64,000 bases of DNA from Littorina saxatilis (lineage: Eukaryota; Mollusca; Gastropoda; Littorinimorpha; Littorinidae). Position numbers and translations under genes: made by a program. The DNA is taken from NCBI RefSeq assembly GCF_037325665.1, contig NC_090255.1:32586152-32650151 (forward strand), written 5' to 3'. Each line of letters opens with the position of its first letter. Position 1 is the stretch's first letter. The notes under the pieces were generated by a model. It had not been told where the DNA came from. It worked only from the letters and a program-made list of their open reading frames with translations, and ran no database searches. Of the stretch, positions 50,830 to 62,510 are shown in pieces.

Positions 50830-51577
50830 CTCACAATTAAATGTCTTCTTCTTTACATTGACTGCAAATGCTGAAAGGAATTCAGGTGTTTATGTTCCAA
50901 TATGTATCAGAAAATGATGAGCGTTAGTGATAAATTTTAGCAAAGAGTGTTACAGTTGTGCACATTACACTCATACCTTATCTGCAAATTGCTCATTTGT
51001 AACCGAATAAAATGTGCCCGCAAGCACATGTGTGTGTGTGTGTGTCTGTGCATGTGTGTGTGTGCGTGCGTATGTGTGTGTGTGTTTGCATGGTTGTGAT
51101 GTATTACAGTAAAGGCAACTTGATGTGTGATTCTGGGTAATATTTTGTTTTCTTTGGTTTGATATTTTACAAAAGATAATCTGTGTTAATATTTTGGGGC
51201 ACAAAAATCATCTCTACCTTACATTCCAAATATGTAAAATCACTTAACCAGACTTTTCCTAAATTATTGATATAGATATATATACATGTCAATAGCAATA
51301 ACAATTATAATGCTTATAATTGATTGAATAAAGACTGAGCTACCAGACAGTATTTTTTTCGATTATTCTGTTTCCAATATATGTGAGTGTGTGTTGTGTG
51401 TTTTGTGTGTGTGTGTGGTTGACAAGATGTTTGTCAAGTGTGTCGACACATTATTTTATTCTGTGGTTTTCTGCTGATTTGCCCGAACAGTTGACTATGA
51501 CAAACAGCTTAAATCTTAGTGATCTTTTGGCGAATGATGATGATAATGCTGATGATGATGTGTGTATGATTGTGCGT

Positions 51578-51647
<70 letters not shown>

Positions 51648-51984
51648 GTCAGGGTTCAAGTAAAAACAAACGGGGAAACGCCTCAACTCGTCAGCTATCG
51701 TCACGGTTCACCGGACGGCGGCTATACTTCATTCGAACGGGGAAACGCTGAAACGGCACCAGACCCTTTCACCGGCAGTTTGACGTTTCCTATTGAGCAG
51801 TCCGACGTTCGTTTTCCCCGCAACCTTCGTACATGTTGTAACTCCCGCTACTTTTGTGACGACCCAAGCTGTTGCTTCACTTGGCGCTTACTCAACAGAA
51901 TGTCAGATTTACGCCTTACTTGCGCTGTTCTACTAAACCGCCCAGGCGCGACGCGGGTTAGGCTGACCGGCCTGTTATCATTTT
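50830..51984. other. No gene recognised; (CA)n tract at 51578-51648
   Basis: AT-rich sequence with TG/CA tracts near 51028-51090 and 51578-51648. A 155-codon frame starting in the CA tract at 51570 has no family features. Confidence 0.5.
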
Positions 51985-52138
51985 GGCAAGAACTGCTTTC
52001 GGATAATGTCCCCCGAGAGCGGCGTATGGCTGCCTGAATGACGGGGTATAACCGGTCCTACACGTAAAAACCCACTCGTGCAAAAACATGAGTAAACGTG
52101 AAAGTTTCAGCCCATGAACGAAGAAAAAGAAGAAGAAG
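51985..52138 (+). repeat. SINE family A, 3' part
   Basis: GGCTGCCTGAATGACGGGGT, ACACGTAAAAACCCACTCGT, GTTTCAGCCCATGAACGAAG and an (AGA)n tail match the body of the 6503 and 34142 copies. Confidence 0.75.
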
Positions 52139-52545
52139 CTTCCGGCTGGACTCATCTCGCTATGCAAGACAGCGAGAGTGTAGCCTACATGAAACCGGTT
52201 TCATGGCTATAGCTACGCAAGAGTTAAAAATGATTGGTTGATACAGAAAAGGTCGTCGGCACTGGTCAGCTATGATTACAATCAATCGGGAGGCGATGGC
52301 TGGGGTGGTAACTGGGAATGCACGCTTATCCTCGGTGCTTCCGCTTACTTTTATTGCCACGTAAAGTGACTTCACAAAACCAGGACATTTACACATTTCC
52401 TGAAAACGTTAGTAAATCGATCCGTACATTTTTTGAAAATGTTAGTTAATGTGAGATTTCATTCAGGGATTTTTTTAATTTTCTTAACAAAATCCAGGGA
52501 ATTTGTCAAATTTCCTTTAGTTTTGAATGATGTTTTTTCTTTCTT

Positions 52546-52610
52546 TTTACATTTAGTCAAGTTTTGACTAAATGTTTTAACATAGAGGGGGGAATCGAGA
52601 CGAGGGTCGT

Positions 52611-52644
<34 letters not shown>

Positions 52645-53420
52645 TGTGTGTCTGTGTGTGTCTGTGGGTGTGTGTAGAGCGATTCAGACTAAACTACTGG
52701 ACCGATCTTTATAAAATTTGACATAAGAGTTTCTGGGTTTGATATCCCCGGACTTTTTTATCTTTTTTTCGAGAAATACCTTTGATGACGTCATATCCGG
52801 CTTTTTGTAAAAGTTGAGGCGGCACTGTCACACCCTCATTTTTCAATTAAATTGATTGAAATTTTGGCAAAGCAATCTTCGACGAAGGCCGGGGTTTGGT
52901 ATTGCATTTCAGCTTGGTGGGTTAAAAACTAATGAGTGAGTTTGGTCCTTAAAAATCGGAAACTTGCAATTAAACATATTTTTTTTATTAAACGATCCAA
53001 AAGCAATTTCATCTTATTCTTCGTCATTTTATGATTCCAAAAACATATAAATATGTTATATTTGGATTAAAACCAAGCTCTGAAAATTAAAAATATAAAA
53101 ATTATGATCAAAATTAAATTTCCGAAATCGATTTAAAAACAATTTCATCTTATTCCTTGTCGGTTCCTGATTCCAAAAACATATAGATATGATATGTTTG
53201 GATTAAAAACACGCACAGAAAGTTAAAACGAAGAGAGGTACAGAAAAGCGTGCTATGCAGCACAGCAAAACCACTACCGCGCTGAACAGGCTCGTCAGTT
53301 TCACTCCGTTTTGCACAAGCGGCGGACTACGGTCATTGTGAAAAAATGCAGTGCGTTCAGTTTCATTCTGCGAGTTCCACAGCTTGACTAAATGTAGTAA
53401 TTTCGCCTTACTCGACTTGT
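52546..53420 (+). repeat. 870-bp family, copy 7, complete
   Basis: TTTACATTTAGTCAAGTTTT to TCGCCTTACTCGACTTGT in full family order. Confidence 0.92.
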
Positions 53421-53499
53421 TTGTTCTTAAAAGGTAAAACAACTGTGTGAATGGTGCTATACTGAATGAAAGAGTGTGACATGAAGTTCTTGTACATCA

Positions 53500-53595
53500 T
53501 TGTAAAGAGTGTGAATGACGTTTTAGTTTAGATGTCAAGCGCTTAGAGCAAGCCTTTTTAACGAAAGTTTTTGATTTAGCGCTATATAAATGTTC

Positions 53596-53622
<27 letters not shown>
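53500..53622 (+). repeat. LINE/SINE 3' tail with (TTA)n
   Basis: TGTCAAGCGCTTAGAGCAAG, GATTTAGCGCTATATAAATG and (TTA)n form a typical tail. The body is not recognised. Confidence 0.6.
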
Positions 53623-53626
<4 letters not shown>

Positions 53627-53991
53627 AACAGTCTCGTAAATTCGTCAAATTTCTCAGATTTCAGATTTCTCGGAATTGTTTTAATTTCCTGAATTTTAAA
53701 TACAGTACTACTTTTTTGATAATTTTACTAAGCAAGAAAAGTCGATCTTAGTTATTTCGTCAACATTTTCAATTGTCAAAAACTGTATTCTTTTGTTTTT
53801 AAATCAAAAAGAGATAATTTTTTGATCGTGGTCGGACGAGCCACAAACCTTTCAGTGTTAGTGTGATAGAACGGGACGTAAAAACCGACGATCTACACGA
53901 TCACGGATAAAGCTGGTAGCCTAAATGGTGGTTCTTCTTCTTATTCTTCTGCGTTCATGCGCTGAACTATTTGAACCTCCCACGTTCACTT

Positions 53992-54118
<127 letters not shown>

Positions 54119-54159
54119 ATATATACTGAGAGGCATACATTCCGCAAACTGAACTTTAA

Positions 54160-54939
54160 ACAAGTCGCGTAAGGCGAAAATATTTAGTCAAGTAGCTGTC
54201 GAACTCACAGAATGAAACTGAACGCAATGCCATTTTTCAGCAAGACCGTATACTCGTAGCATCGTCAGTCCACCGCTCATGGCAAAGGCAGTGAAATTGA
54301 CAAGAAGAGCGGGGTAGTAGTTGCGCTAAGAAGGATAGCACGCTTTTCTGTACCTCTCTTTGTTTTAACTTTCTGAGCGTGTTTTTAATCCAAACATATC
54401 ATATCTATATGTTTTTGGAATCAGGAACCGACAAGGAATAAGATGAAAGTGTTTTTAAATTGATTTGGACAATTTAATTTTGATAATAATTTTTATATAT
54501 TTAATTTTCAGAGCTTGTTTTTAATCCGAATATAACATATTTATATGTTTTTGGAATCAGCAAATGATGGAGAATAAGATAAACGTAAATTTGGATCGTT
54601 TTATAAATTTTTATTTTTTTTTACAATTTTCAGATTTTTAATGACCAAAGTCATTAATTAATTTTTAAGCCACCAAGCTGAAATGCAATACCGAAGTCCG
54701 GGCTTCGTCGAAGATTACTTGACCAAAATTTCAACCAATTTGGTTGAAAAATGAGGGCGTGACAGTGCCGCCTCAACTTTCACGAAAAGCCGGATATGAC
54801 GTCATCAAAGACATTTATCAAAAAAATGAAAAAAAAATTCGGGGATTTCATACCCAGGAACTCTCATGTCAAATTTCATAAAGATCGGTCCAGTAGTTTA
54901 GTCTGAATCGCTCTACACACACACACACAGAGACAGACA

Positions 54940-54977
<38 letters not shown>

Positions 54978-55042
54978 TACACCACGACCCTCGTTTCGAT
55001 TCCCCCTCGATGTTAAAATATTTAGTCAAAACTTGACTAAAT
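54160..55042 (-). repeat. 870-bp family, copy 8, reverse, complete
   Basis: Begins ACAAGTCGCGTAAGGCGAAA and ends AGTCAAAACTTGACTAAATA, the exact reverse order of the plus copies. The reverse view shows TCAAATTTCATAAAGATCGG, TCCAGTAGTTTAGTCTGAAT and an ACAC/ACAG tract. Confidence 0.92.
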
Positions 55043-55234
55043 ATAAACATCACAAAAAATCAACTCAGTGGTGAATGTTTTCAATGTTTGAATATTTTAT
55101 TTATTGGCCATTTTAGTGTTTATAAACCTTCGCTTTATTAATTTTCAATAGAACATCATGAAATGACAATTTTTCAAAAAAAGTGACTGAGTCCAAGCGC
55201 AATGATTTCCGAAAACGTTCAGTGTTCATCTCCT

Positions 55235-56309
55235 TCATGACTGCCCTGTTTCAATATCTGGTGTGTCCACCATTCGCAGCAATGCAGGCCCGAAGTCTGC
55301 GAGGCATTGACGCCACCAGTCCGCGTATTTGCTGCTGCTGGATGTTGTTCCAGTGATGCAGAAGGGCGCCAGTAAGGGCGGCCCGTGTCTGAGGTCTGGG
55401 TCTGTGTTGATCAACCCTACGGCCAAGAACGTCCGAAAGGTGCTCAATGCAGTTCATGTCGGGTGACATTGCAGGCCATGGCATCACAGAGACTGCATTT
55501 TGCTGCAAGAACTGCTGGGTAGCACGTGCACTATGAGGCGTTGCATTGTCTTGTTGAAAGACAAATCGCGCAACACCTCCGTACGCGTGTTGTTGGAGAA
55601 GAGGGATAAGATGGGGTCTCAAGACTGACGTCCTCAATGTAACGTTGTGCATTCAGATTTCCGATGATAAGGACGAGGGGTGAACGGAAATTGGCGTTGA
55701 TTGCAGCCCAAACCATGACTGATGGCCCTCCAAACCGATTTCGCTCCATAACGCAGTTGTCATGGTATCGTTCCCCAGTTCTGCGGTACACCCGTAGTCT
55801 ACCGTCGATATGACTCACGCAAAAACGAGATTCATCTGAAAACACAACGTCTCTCCATGGGCGTTGCTGCAGGTAGGCTCGATTCACTGCCCAATTCAGT
55901 CTTGCCTCTCGGTGTCTGTTGGTTAAAGTGGCACCAACATACGGTCTGCGGCACCTGATGCCACCCTCTGCCAAGCGTCTTCTGACCGTCCGACTGCTAA
56001 TGAATCTTCCACGTTGCCCCTGTGTTGTCCTGGCGGTGTCTGTGGCAGTATGAAAGCAATCCTGGAGGTGGGCGTTGCGGATGGCCCTATCTTGCCTGGG
56101 CGTCGTCACTCTGGGAGCACAGGTCGTGGTCTGTCAGAAACAGTGCCTGTGGCTGTCCAACGTTGGTGCAAGCGGAAAATCGTCGAGAAATGAACGTTCA
56201 TGGCTCTGGCTACACGTTCAATGCTTTGGCCAGCTCTAAGCATCCCAATCGCTTGCTGTCTCTCTCCTTCATCAAGTCGTGGCATGATTGTGATATCTGA
56301 TACAGCCAA
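55235..56309 (-). mobile_element. Tc1-like DNA transposon with decayed transposase
   Basis: The minus strand encodes an N-terminal helix-turn-helix part (MPRLDEGERQQAIGMLRAGQ, HFSTIFRLHQRW), the second HTH (ISSRTVRRRLAEGGI), and the catalytic DDE core: VVFSDESRF, FVFQQDNATPHSA and SPDMNCIEHL, fitting the DD34E layout. The frame changes twice, once just after RPRPV (near 56118) and once near 55640 (after AQRYIED), so it is not functional as it stands. The usual EHLW tryptophan reads S here. The C terminus ends ANGGHTRY and stops at 55251. Confidence 0.9.
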
Positions 56310-56336
56310 ACAGCCAGTTGCATTTTATTACCCAAT

Positions 56337-56474
56337 ATTGACGGACTGTGTGATGATATCTTCTGCTATGGTCTGTTGAGACAGTGATATCAAAATCGAG
56401 ACAGGAGGTCGAGATTTTGATATCACTGTCGAAACAGACCAATAGCAGAAGATATCATCACACAGTCAGTCAAT
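56337..56474. repeat. Imperfect 63-bp inverted repeat (hairpin element)
   Basis: Arms starting ATTGAC(G/T)GACTGTGTGATG are reverse complements apart from a few mismatches, around CAGGAG. It lies 28 bp beyond the Tc1-like start codon. It may be a separate MITE. Confidence 0.75.
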
Positions 56475-56741
56475 GTTAGATATATTGCTAATTCTCTGGA
56501 CATTTTGTATTTACTGTAAAGAAATTACAAAAGTATTTGTCTCAGTTTTGGCTGTTCCATATTTTATTTATTTATTAAGGAGATTTCTATAGCGCATAAT
56601 TAAAAGCACTATATCCCTCCCTCTGATTATTATTTCTTTTTGTTCACTCTTTTCTTGTACTTGTCAGTATTTAGAAATGTCTTTTCTTTCAAAAAGTCTT
56701 CAGTCACTTGCTCAACTAAATTCTGGGATCATTACATTTTC

Positions 56742-56890
56742 TTATTCCCCCCTCTGCTTCTTTACCTCTGTAAACTTGTAGAGCTAGTTATTTTTCGATA
56801 ATGACCCAGCAACCAAACAAATAACGACCCAGCAACAGCCTGAATCCTCGATAGTGCAATGGGTTGAGAGGTTGTTCTGTTTCGGTACTA
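56742..56890. repeat. 150-bp segment, first of two direct copies
   Basis: TTATTCCCCCCTCTGCTTCT through GGGTTGAGAGGTTGTTCTGT matches 57783-57931 with few differences. The second copy leads straight into the DIRS-type element. Confidence 0.9.
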
Positions 56891-57623
56891 CTTTTTGCGA
56901 CTGAAAAGTTCAGAACGCTCTAATGTACGAAGTATACATCTCTGGAGCAAACAATACAAACATACCGCATTTAAATTAACAACTACAGGCCTGAACACAT
57001 GAATCTCCATATAAAATCCATGAGTTCGGTTGTTTTCTGAATCTCATCTGCCGTGGCTCAAGCCGTTCATCACAAGCAATTTCCCAAGGCAAGTAACTCA
57101 TACTTTGTCTAGCGACAAGAGTAGTTCCCCTTCTTTTCACTCAGTTCCTTCGACAACAGACTGCAATCCGACGGTCAGTTTTCAACAATATTTCATTTAA
57201 TAAACAGATCACACGCAACCAAATGCACACATCTCATCAATTTAAACAACATAAAGGGGTTTCATACACTATTTTCCCCGGAAAACTGAACTTCATACAG
57301 TTTTTAACGTTGGAACACGGGTGCAAAAGTTCGTCTGCTAGTCCCATTTGACGAAAAAACATTACCCTAAGCGATACCAAAACATATACAGAACACACAA
57401 TATCTGCCTTTGCCGCCACAGCAGAATAACAGCATATCTGTGTACTTGATTTTAGCCTAAAATAGGAAAACTGACAAGAAGTGTTAACAGAATGGAATGA
57501 TTTGCACGGAACTATACAACCGCGCATTAATCGATCGCCTGCGCAGGTTGACTGGTTGAGAGAATAGGATTCGATCAAACTTTCGCAAAAAAACTCCTCT
57601 TTTCTTTGAATAACTGAAGAAAG

Positions 57624-57790
57624 GAGGAATAAAGAGGTTACACACCTCGTCTCAGTGATTATCAAAAATAATGGTCTCAGTTCGCGGTCATGAAAAAGCT
57701 CGCTAAAGCTCGCATTTTTCATGATCCGCTAACTTCGACCATTATTTTTGATAATCACTGAGACTCGGCGTGTAACCTCTACTTATTCCC
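57624..57790. repeat. Imperfect 80-bp inverted repeat (MITE-like)
   Basis: Arms share GAATAA(G)(T)AGAGGTTACAC, GTCTCAGTGATTATCAAAAA and TAATGGTC around AGCTCGCTAAAGCTCGC. Its right end overlaps the start of the second 150-bp direct copy. Confidence 0.75.
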
Positions 57791-59343
57791 CCCTCTGCTT
57801 CTTTACCTCTGTAAACTTGTAGAGCTAGTTAATTTTCGATAATGACCCAGCAACCAAACAAATAACGAGCCAGCAACAGCCTGAATCCTCGATAGTGCAA
57901 TGGGTTGAGAAGCTGTTCTGTTTCGGTACTTCCCGAATTAATCGTCAGTACCCCAGATACGTAGCATATCGGCCGGATCCAGAAGCGGTTAGTGTCAATG
58001 CACTTAACATGTCGTGGTATGGTTTGCGATTGTATGCTTTTCCACCTTTTTGTTTACTGCCCAGGGTACTACAAAAGATGAACAAGGACAAAGCACAAGG
58101 TGTGATAGTGGTTCCATACTGGCCAAGCCAGCCCTGGTTCCCTCGGTTAGGGAGTCTGTTGATAGAGAAGCCAGTTCTTGTGTCAGCAAGGGACAATCTA
58201 CTTCACATGCCTGCAAACCCAAACATGGAGCATCGGCTCAGAAAAACACTGCAAATTCTTATTTGCAAAGTATCAGGGGTAGGCTCAGAAGCAGAGGACT
58301 TTCGCAGCAAGCAGCCTCAGTGGTCTGCGCATCCTGGAGAACAGGGACAGCTAAACTGTACGCCGTATACATCAAAAAGTGGAAAATGTATGCGAGTAAA
58401 AGAGGCATTGATCCGGTTCACCCTTCTGTAATCAATGCAGTAAATTTCCTGGGAACATTGTTTGCTGCTGGACAGAGTTATAGTAGTATCTGTGTTGCGA
58501 GATCAGCGCTTTTAGGCTACATTGAAATAGAAGACTGGCAATTTTGGTGAACACAGATTGGTTAAGCGGTTTGTAAAGGGGATTTTTGAATTGAGACCAT
58601 CTTTCCGTAAGTACTCTGCTACGTGGGACGTAGACACAGTTCTCTCTTATCTAGAGAATCTTATCCCATTGGGAAAATTGACTTTAAAAGAATTATCAAG
58701 CAAGTTAGCTACATTGATCGCTATCCTATCCGGACAAAGGTGTCAGACAATTCACTCCCTTTCTTTGTCGTCAATGAAACTTACAGGCTACAAGTGTGTG
58801 TTTCATATAAACTCAGTGATGAAACAATCAAAGAAAGGAAAACATGTAGCTCCAATTGAGTTATTGTCGTTTGACAAAAATCCTAATCTGTGTGTAATTG
58901 CAACCATCAAATAATATTTACGTCGTACAAAGGACTTGAGAGACACAGATAAACTGTAAGCTTCGCTTGTTGTGTGGTCACAAATGTCTGTATCGCATCT
59001 ACATGCCACCCTGTATTTCTTTAATAAAATCTTGTTTAAACCAGATAAACTGTTCGTAAGTTATCAAAAGCCTCATGGACCTATTTCCAAAGATACACTG
59101 GCTCTGTGGATTAGAGACACTCTGAGTAGAGCAGGTGTGGATACCTCTTTGTTCACGGCTCACATCACCAAATCTGCAAGTACGTCGGCAGCGGCTGCCA
59201 GGGGCACGCCAATTGACGTCGTAATGAAAGCTGCCGGATGGTCGTCGGAGTCCACCTTTGCCCGTTTTTACAAAAAGACACCTTCGGTTAACATGGGTCA
59301 AGTCTTACTGGACTCTTTTCTCAAGAAAGATTGGGGTGAGTGA
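57783..59343 (+). mobile_element. DIRS-type tyrosine-recombinase retroelement, broken (fossil)
   Basis: Parts in order are a tail of the reverse transcriptase/RNase H region (about 57900-58170, with a YAFPPFCLLPRVLQ block), and a tyrosine recombinase (about 58190-59343, with SRAGVDTSLFTAHITKSAST and VVMKAAGWSS near the end). This layout is typical of DIRS retroelements, which use a recombinase instead of an integrase. The 5' part with the rest of the polymerase is absent here and the coding region is broken in a few places. Protein blocks are still easy to read, so it is not very old. A 150-bp direct repeat of its left edge lies at 56742. Confidence 0.85.
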
Positions 59344-59344
59344 T

Positions 59345-59575
59345 TTCGTCAAAGAATATAACTTGACAGTTTGGAAGGTTACAGTGGTGATAAACATGTA
59401 CAAATATCTCTAAACATTCCTTGACGTAAATGTCCTGGCATGTTGAGGCTAAATTACCACAAACATGCGAGTACTTACCTTGTCGTAAGTTGAAGCTTGT
59501 TTCGGATTTGGCTGATACATGTTACAGGAACGTTTATGTAGTTTACATGTTGTATGTATTATAAACTAGAATGAA
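59345..59575. other. Sequence behind the DIRS-type element
   Basis: No gene recognised. It may include the right end of the element; no clear end repeat is visible. Confidence 0.4.
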
Positions 59576-60616
59576 TACCCGCTTCGCCGGGTAGCCGGCT
59601 TCGCCGGGAAGAAGTACTTAGAGCCGAACAATGGACCCGCCAAGCTTAGGTCCCTCCCAGATTCGTGGAATGGGAACAGCACGAAAATGATTCAGTGGCC
59701 ATAATGCCATTCCTGACCATATCGAGTCCCATCCTTGTCGACGAATGTAACCGTGTTAATCACCTTTGGAGGCGAACTCCACTCAAACAGGACTGAGCAA
59801 GTTATGGCTTCTAAAAGGAAGGCCAGTACATAAATTTACACAAAAGCCGCCAGACCACATCACAAACAGAACTGAACAATGCACAGGTGTTGCTCACATA
59901 GAGACACACACACACACACACACACACACATAAAAAAACCCACAGAGAAGCCGTATCTATAGAGAGATAGATGACAGTGTATTTTTCGCGTGGCTATAAA
60001 TTGATTCGACCTTTGCACTTTTACAGTGAGGATAATTTACGGGTCCAATTTACGTTCTGGACACTGCGTCGACCTTCTAAAAATAATAACAGTAACAGAA
60101 CGCCGGGAATATCCGAAGACGCTCCACTCACACTATAGTGCACCATTACGAAGGAAGGGAGGTAAACGCTGAAAACCTGGAGAATATGAGAAGATAAGGA
60201 AGAGTTACTTATAATGGTGAAATGAACACAAAAACCAAAATCGATTCAGCGCTGCGCGCTGAGAGCACGTGTTGAAATATCTCATCGATGATATTGTGTC
60301 CGGGGTGTAGCTGAATACGGTGTCCAAATTTGAAAAAGATCCACCGAGAACTTTGGCTTTGGTGTGTCGGTATGGGGGCCCGGGTAGCTGAGGTGGAACC
60401 AAAATAGCTGAGGTGGAACCAAAATCGGTTCAGCGCTGCGCGCTGAGAGCACGTGTTGAAATATCTCATCGATGAGGTTGTGTCCGGGGTCTCTCTGAAT
60501 AAGCCCACCAAATTTGAAGCAGATCCATCGAGAACTTTGGCCGTGCATGGCGAATACACAAATACACAAACACACAGATACACAGACAGACACAAGTCGT
60601 ATATATATATAGATGT
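59576..60616. repeat. Interspersed repeat starting at CCCGCTTCGCCGGG, with internal duplication
   Basis: It opens ATGAATACCCGCTTCGCCGG and closes ACAGACACAAGTCGTATATA. Inside, a block of about 180 bp (GATTCAGCGCTGCGCGCTGA, TGTTGAAATATCTCATCGAT, GAGAACTTTGGC) occurs twice, at 60242 and 60424. I recall it as a common molluscan non-coding family. Confidence 0.65.
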
Positions 60617-60662
60617 TCTGAAGAGTGAGCTTACCCGAACGAAAAAATACAACCACATGCAC

Positions 60663-60665
60663 AAT

Positions 60666-60708
<43 letters not shown>

Positions 60709-60746
60709 GAAAAAAGTACAACCACATGCATATATCGGACGCAGTC

Positions 60747-60799
<53 letters not shown>

Positions 60800-60802
60800 A
60801 AG
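60663..60802. repeat. (AAC)n, two tracts in a duplicated unit
   Basis: ACAACCACATGCACAATAAC and ACAACCACATGCATATATCG frame two AAC tracts, and GTACAACCACATGCACAAAT follows the second. The unit was duplicated with its tract. Confidence 0.9.
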
Positions 60803-61176
60803 TACAACCACATGCACAAATCGGACGTCCTTATTTATTGAAATACCATTGCTTGGTTTCGTGGGTCAGCGCAATCGCGTTTTTGCTTCATCATCCAGGG
60901 GCGCAACTCTCCCATAGCCCATAACAAGACCCAGCAGAGTTATCTCCGAACATCGTTCATTGACAGTTGTATTTTTTTTTTAAGGCGTGACCATAATAAT
61001 TATAAAGGAAATGATTCCTGTCGGTAAGTTTACTAGTTCGTGATGATGTTGTTTTTTGTTTGTTTGCTTATTTATGTGCTTTGTTTTCTTTTGTTGCTTA
61101 CTTTAAATATCACTGCTTGCTGTGTCTGCGTGCACTCTTGATGTGCGCTTGTTTGTGTGTCTGATTTAGCTGTGTA

Positions 61177-61355
61177 CAGTGGTACCTGGGATAAAAGGAC
61201 ACCCTTGGGACCCGCCAAAAGTGTCCCTACATTGCAGGTGGCCTCTCACGACAGGTGGCCTCTCACGACAGGTATATACTTTGGTATATAGATATAATAG
61301 ACACAAGGACGGCAGTGTCCTCTCATCGGAGGGGCCAGACATCGCAGGTACCACT
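61177..61355. mobile_element. Short TA-flanked element, copy 1 (GGTACC ends)
   Basis: CAGTGGTACCTGGGATAAAA on the left and CATCGCAGGTACCACT on the right are inverted ends, with TA on the left. The inside has GGACACCC, AAAGTGTCC and GGTGGCCTCTCACGACAG (twice). It has no coding capacity. A second copy lies just behind the pyruvyl transferase exon. Confidence 0.65.
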
Positions 61356-61580
61356 TTTTTGTATGTTAGCTGAAACGCCCTATATGGCCGAAAGCCGAAT
61401 ACAACCTTGACTCACGTGTTGTCAACACCAACAGCTAGGTATCCCCCAGTCGTACTTACCACTGTTTTGTCTTCACAATCATTGCTTGAAATAAGCACTA
61501 TGCTTGAGTGAGAAATCATAAATGCCATATGTTGTTTATTTCACGATAACAATTGAACAAAGTCTTGTTTAAACCAACAG

Positions 61581-62352
61581 GTATCCCAGAGAGGAGGTGG
61601 TTGCTCTGTTCCACGGGGGTGGCAACATCATCGCTCACTCCAACATAGACCGCTGCAGGAAGAGCTCCTTGAGGCTGTCCCGGGGCTACCAGCAGGTCTA
61701 CTTCGCCAACAGCATCTGGATGAGAGACACGCTCAGCTTGTTTCAGTTCTCTCGCCGTCTGTACTGCTGCAACCCCAACCTGACGATCCTCTTCCGCGAC
61801 AGACTCTCGCTCTACATCGCGCAGCGAATCTTCAACAACGGGACCCGGCTTGTTCTCGCTCCGGACATGGCTTTCCAGATCGGGTACGTCGGGAGGTTCG
61901 CGGCACCCTACTACGACATCATCTGGCAGAAGCGGGTGGACCACGAGAACGCCATGATCGCCAAGATGCCGGCGTTCCCGCCCAACGTCCGCGTGTGGGT
62001 GTGGGACTGGATGAACATGTCCTCCATCGCTTCCAACAGCTCCCTGCGCAAGGCCGTCAACGTCATGCACAACGGCTTCGGGATCCTGCAGCGAGGGCGC
62101 GTGCTGGTGACGGACCGGCTCCACGGACACATCCTCTCCACGCTGCTGGACATCCCGCACGTGCTGCTGGACAACGCTGACCAGAAGCTGTCCTCGTACC
62201 ACAACACGTGGACCCGGGGCATCAGCAAGTGTCGCTTGGCCGACAACGCCGAGGACGCGGCGCGCCTGGCTGTGGAGCTCCTCGAGGAGTATAAAGACTC
62301 CCTGCCCAAGAGACTGACGGCTGACGACATTGATGAGAACAAACTCGATTGA
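61581..62352 (+). CDS. Polysaccharide pyruvyl transferase family protein, last exon
   Basis: After an AAACCAACAG acceptor the frame encodes 256 residues to TGA at 62350. Family marks are ALFHGGGNI, YFANSIWMRDTLS, LTILFRDRLSLYIAQ, LVLAPDMAFQIG, and near the end VLVTDRLHGHILSTLLDIPH with LSSYHNTW, the signature block of PF04230. Members transfer pyruvate from phosphoenolpyruvate to sugars as a ketal. The N-terminal part (upstream exons) is not found in the window, and acceptor phase shows one base completes a split codon. The exon is far richer in G+C than its surroundings. No signal peptide can be judged. Confidence 0.85.
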
Positions 62353-62364
62353 TGAGCATGCGAC

Positions 62365-62510
62365 GAAAGGACACCCTTGGGACCGGCCAAAAGTGTCCTT
62401 ACATCGCAGGTGGCCTGTCACGACAGGTATATCATTTGGTAGAGATGATAGACAAAAGGACAGCAGGATGTGTCCTTTTAAGGGAGGTGTCCTCTCACAC
62501 TGACTACTTA
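62365..62510. mobile_element. Short GGTACC-type element, copy 2
   Basis: AAAGGACACCCTTGGGACCG, AAAGTGTCCTTACATCGCAG and CACGACAGGTATAT match copy 1 at 61177 in the same orientation. It begins only about 15 bp after the stop codon, so it is part of the 3' UTR. Confidence 0.7.

Noticed and set aside
60209-60924. Frames with poly-L, poly-N or poly-T
   Set aside because: Translations of the AAC tracts.
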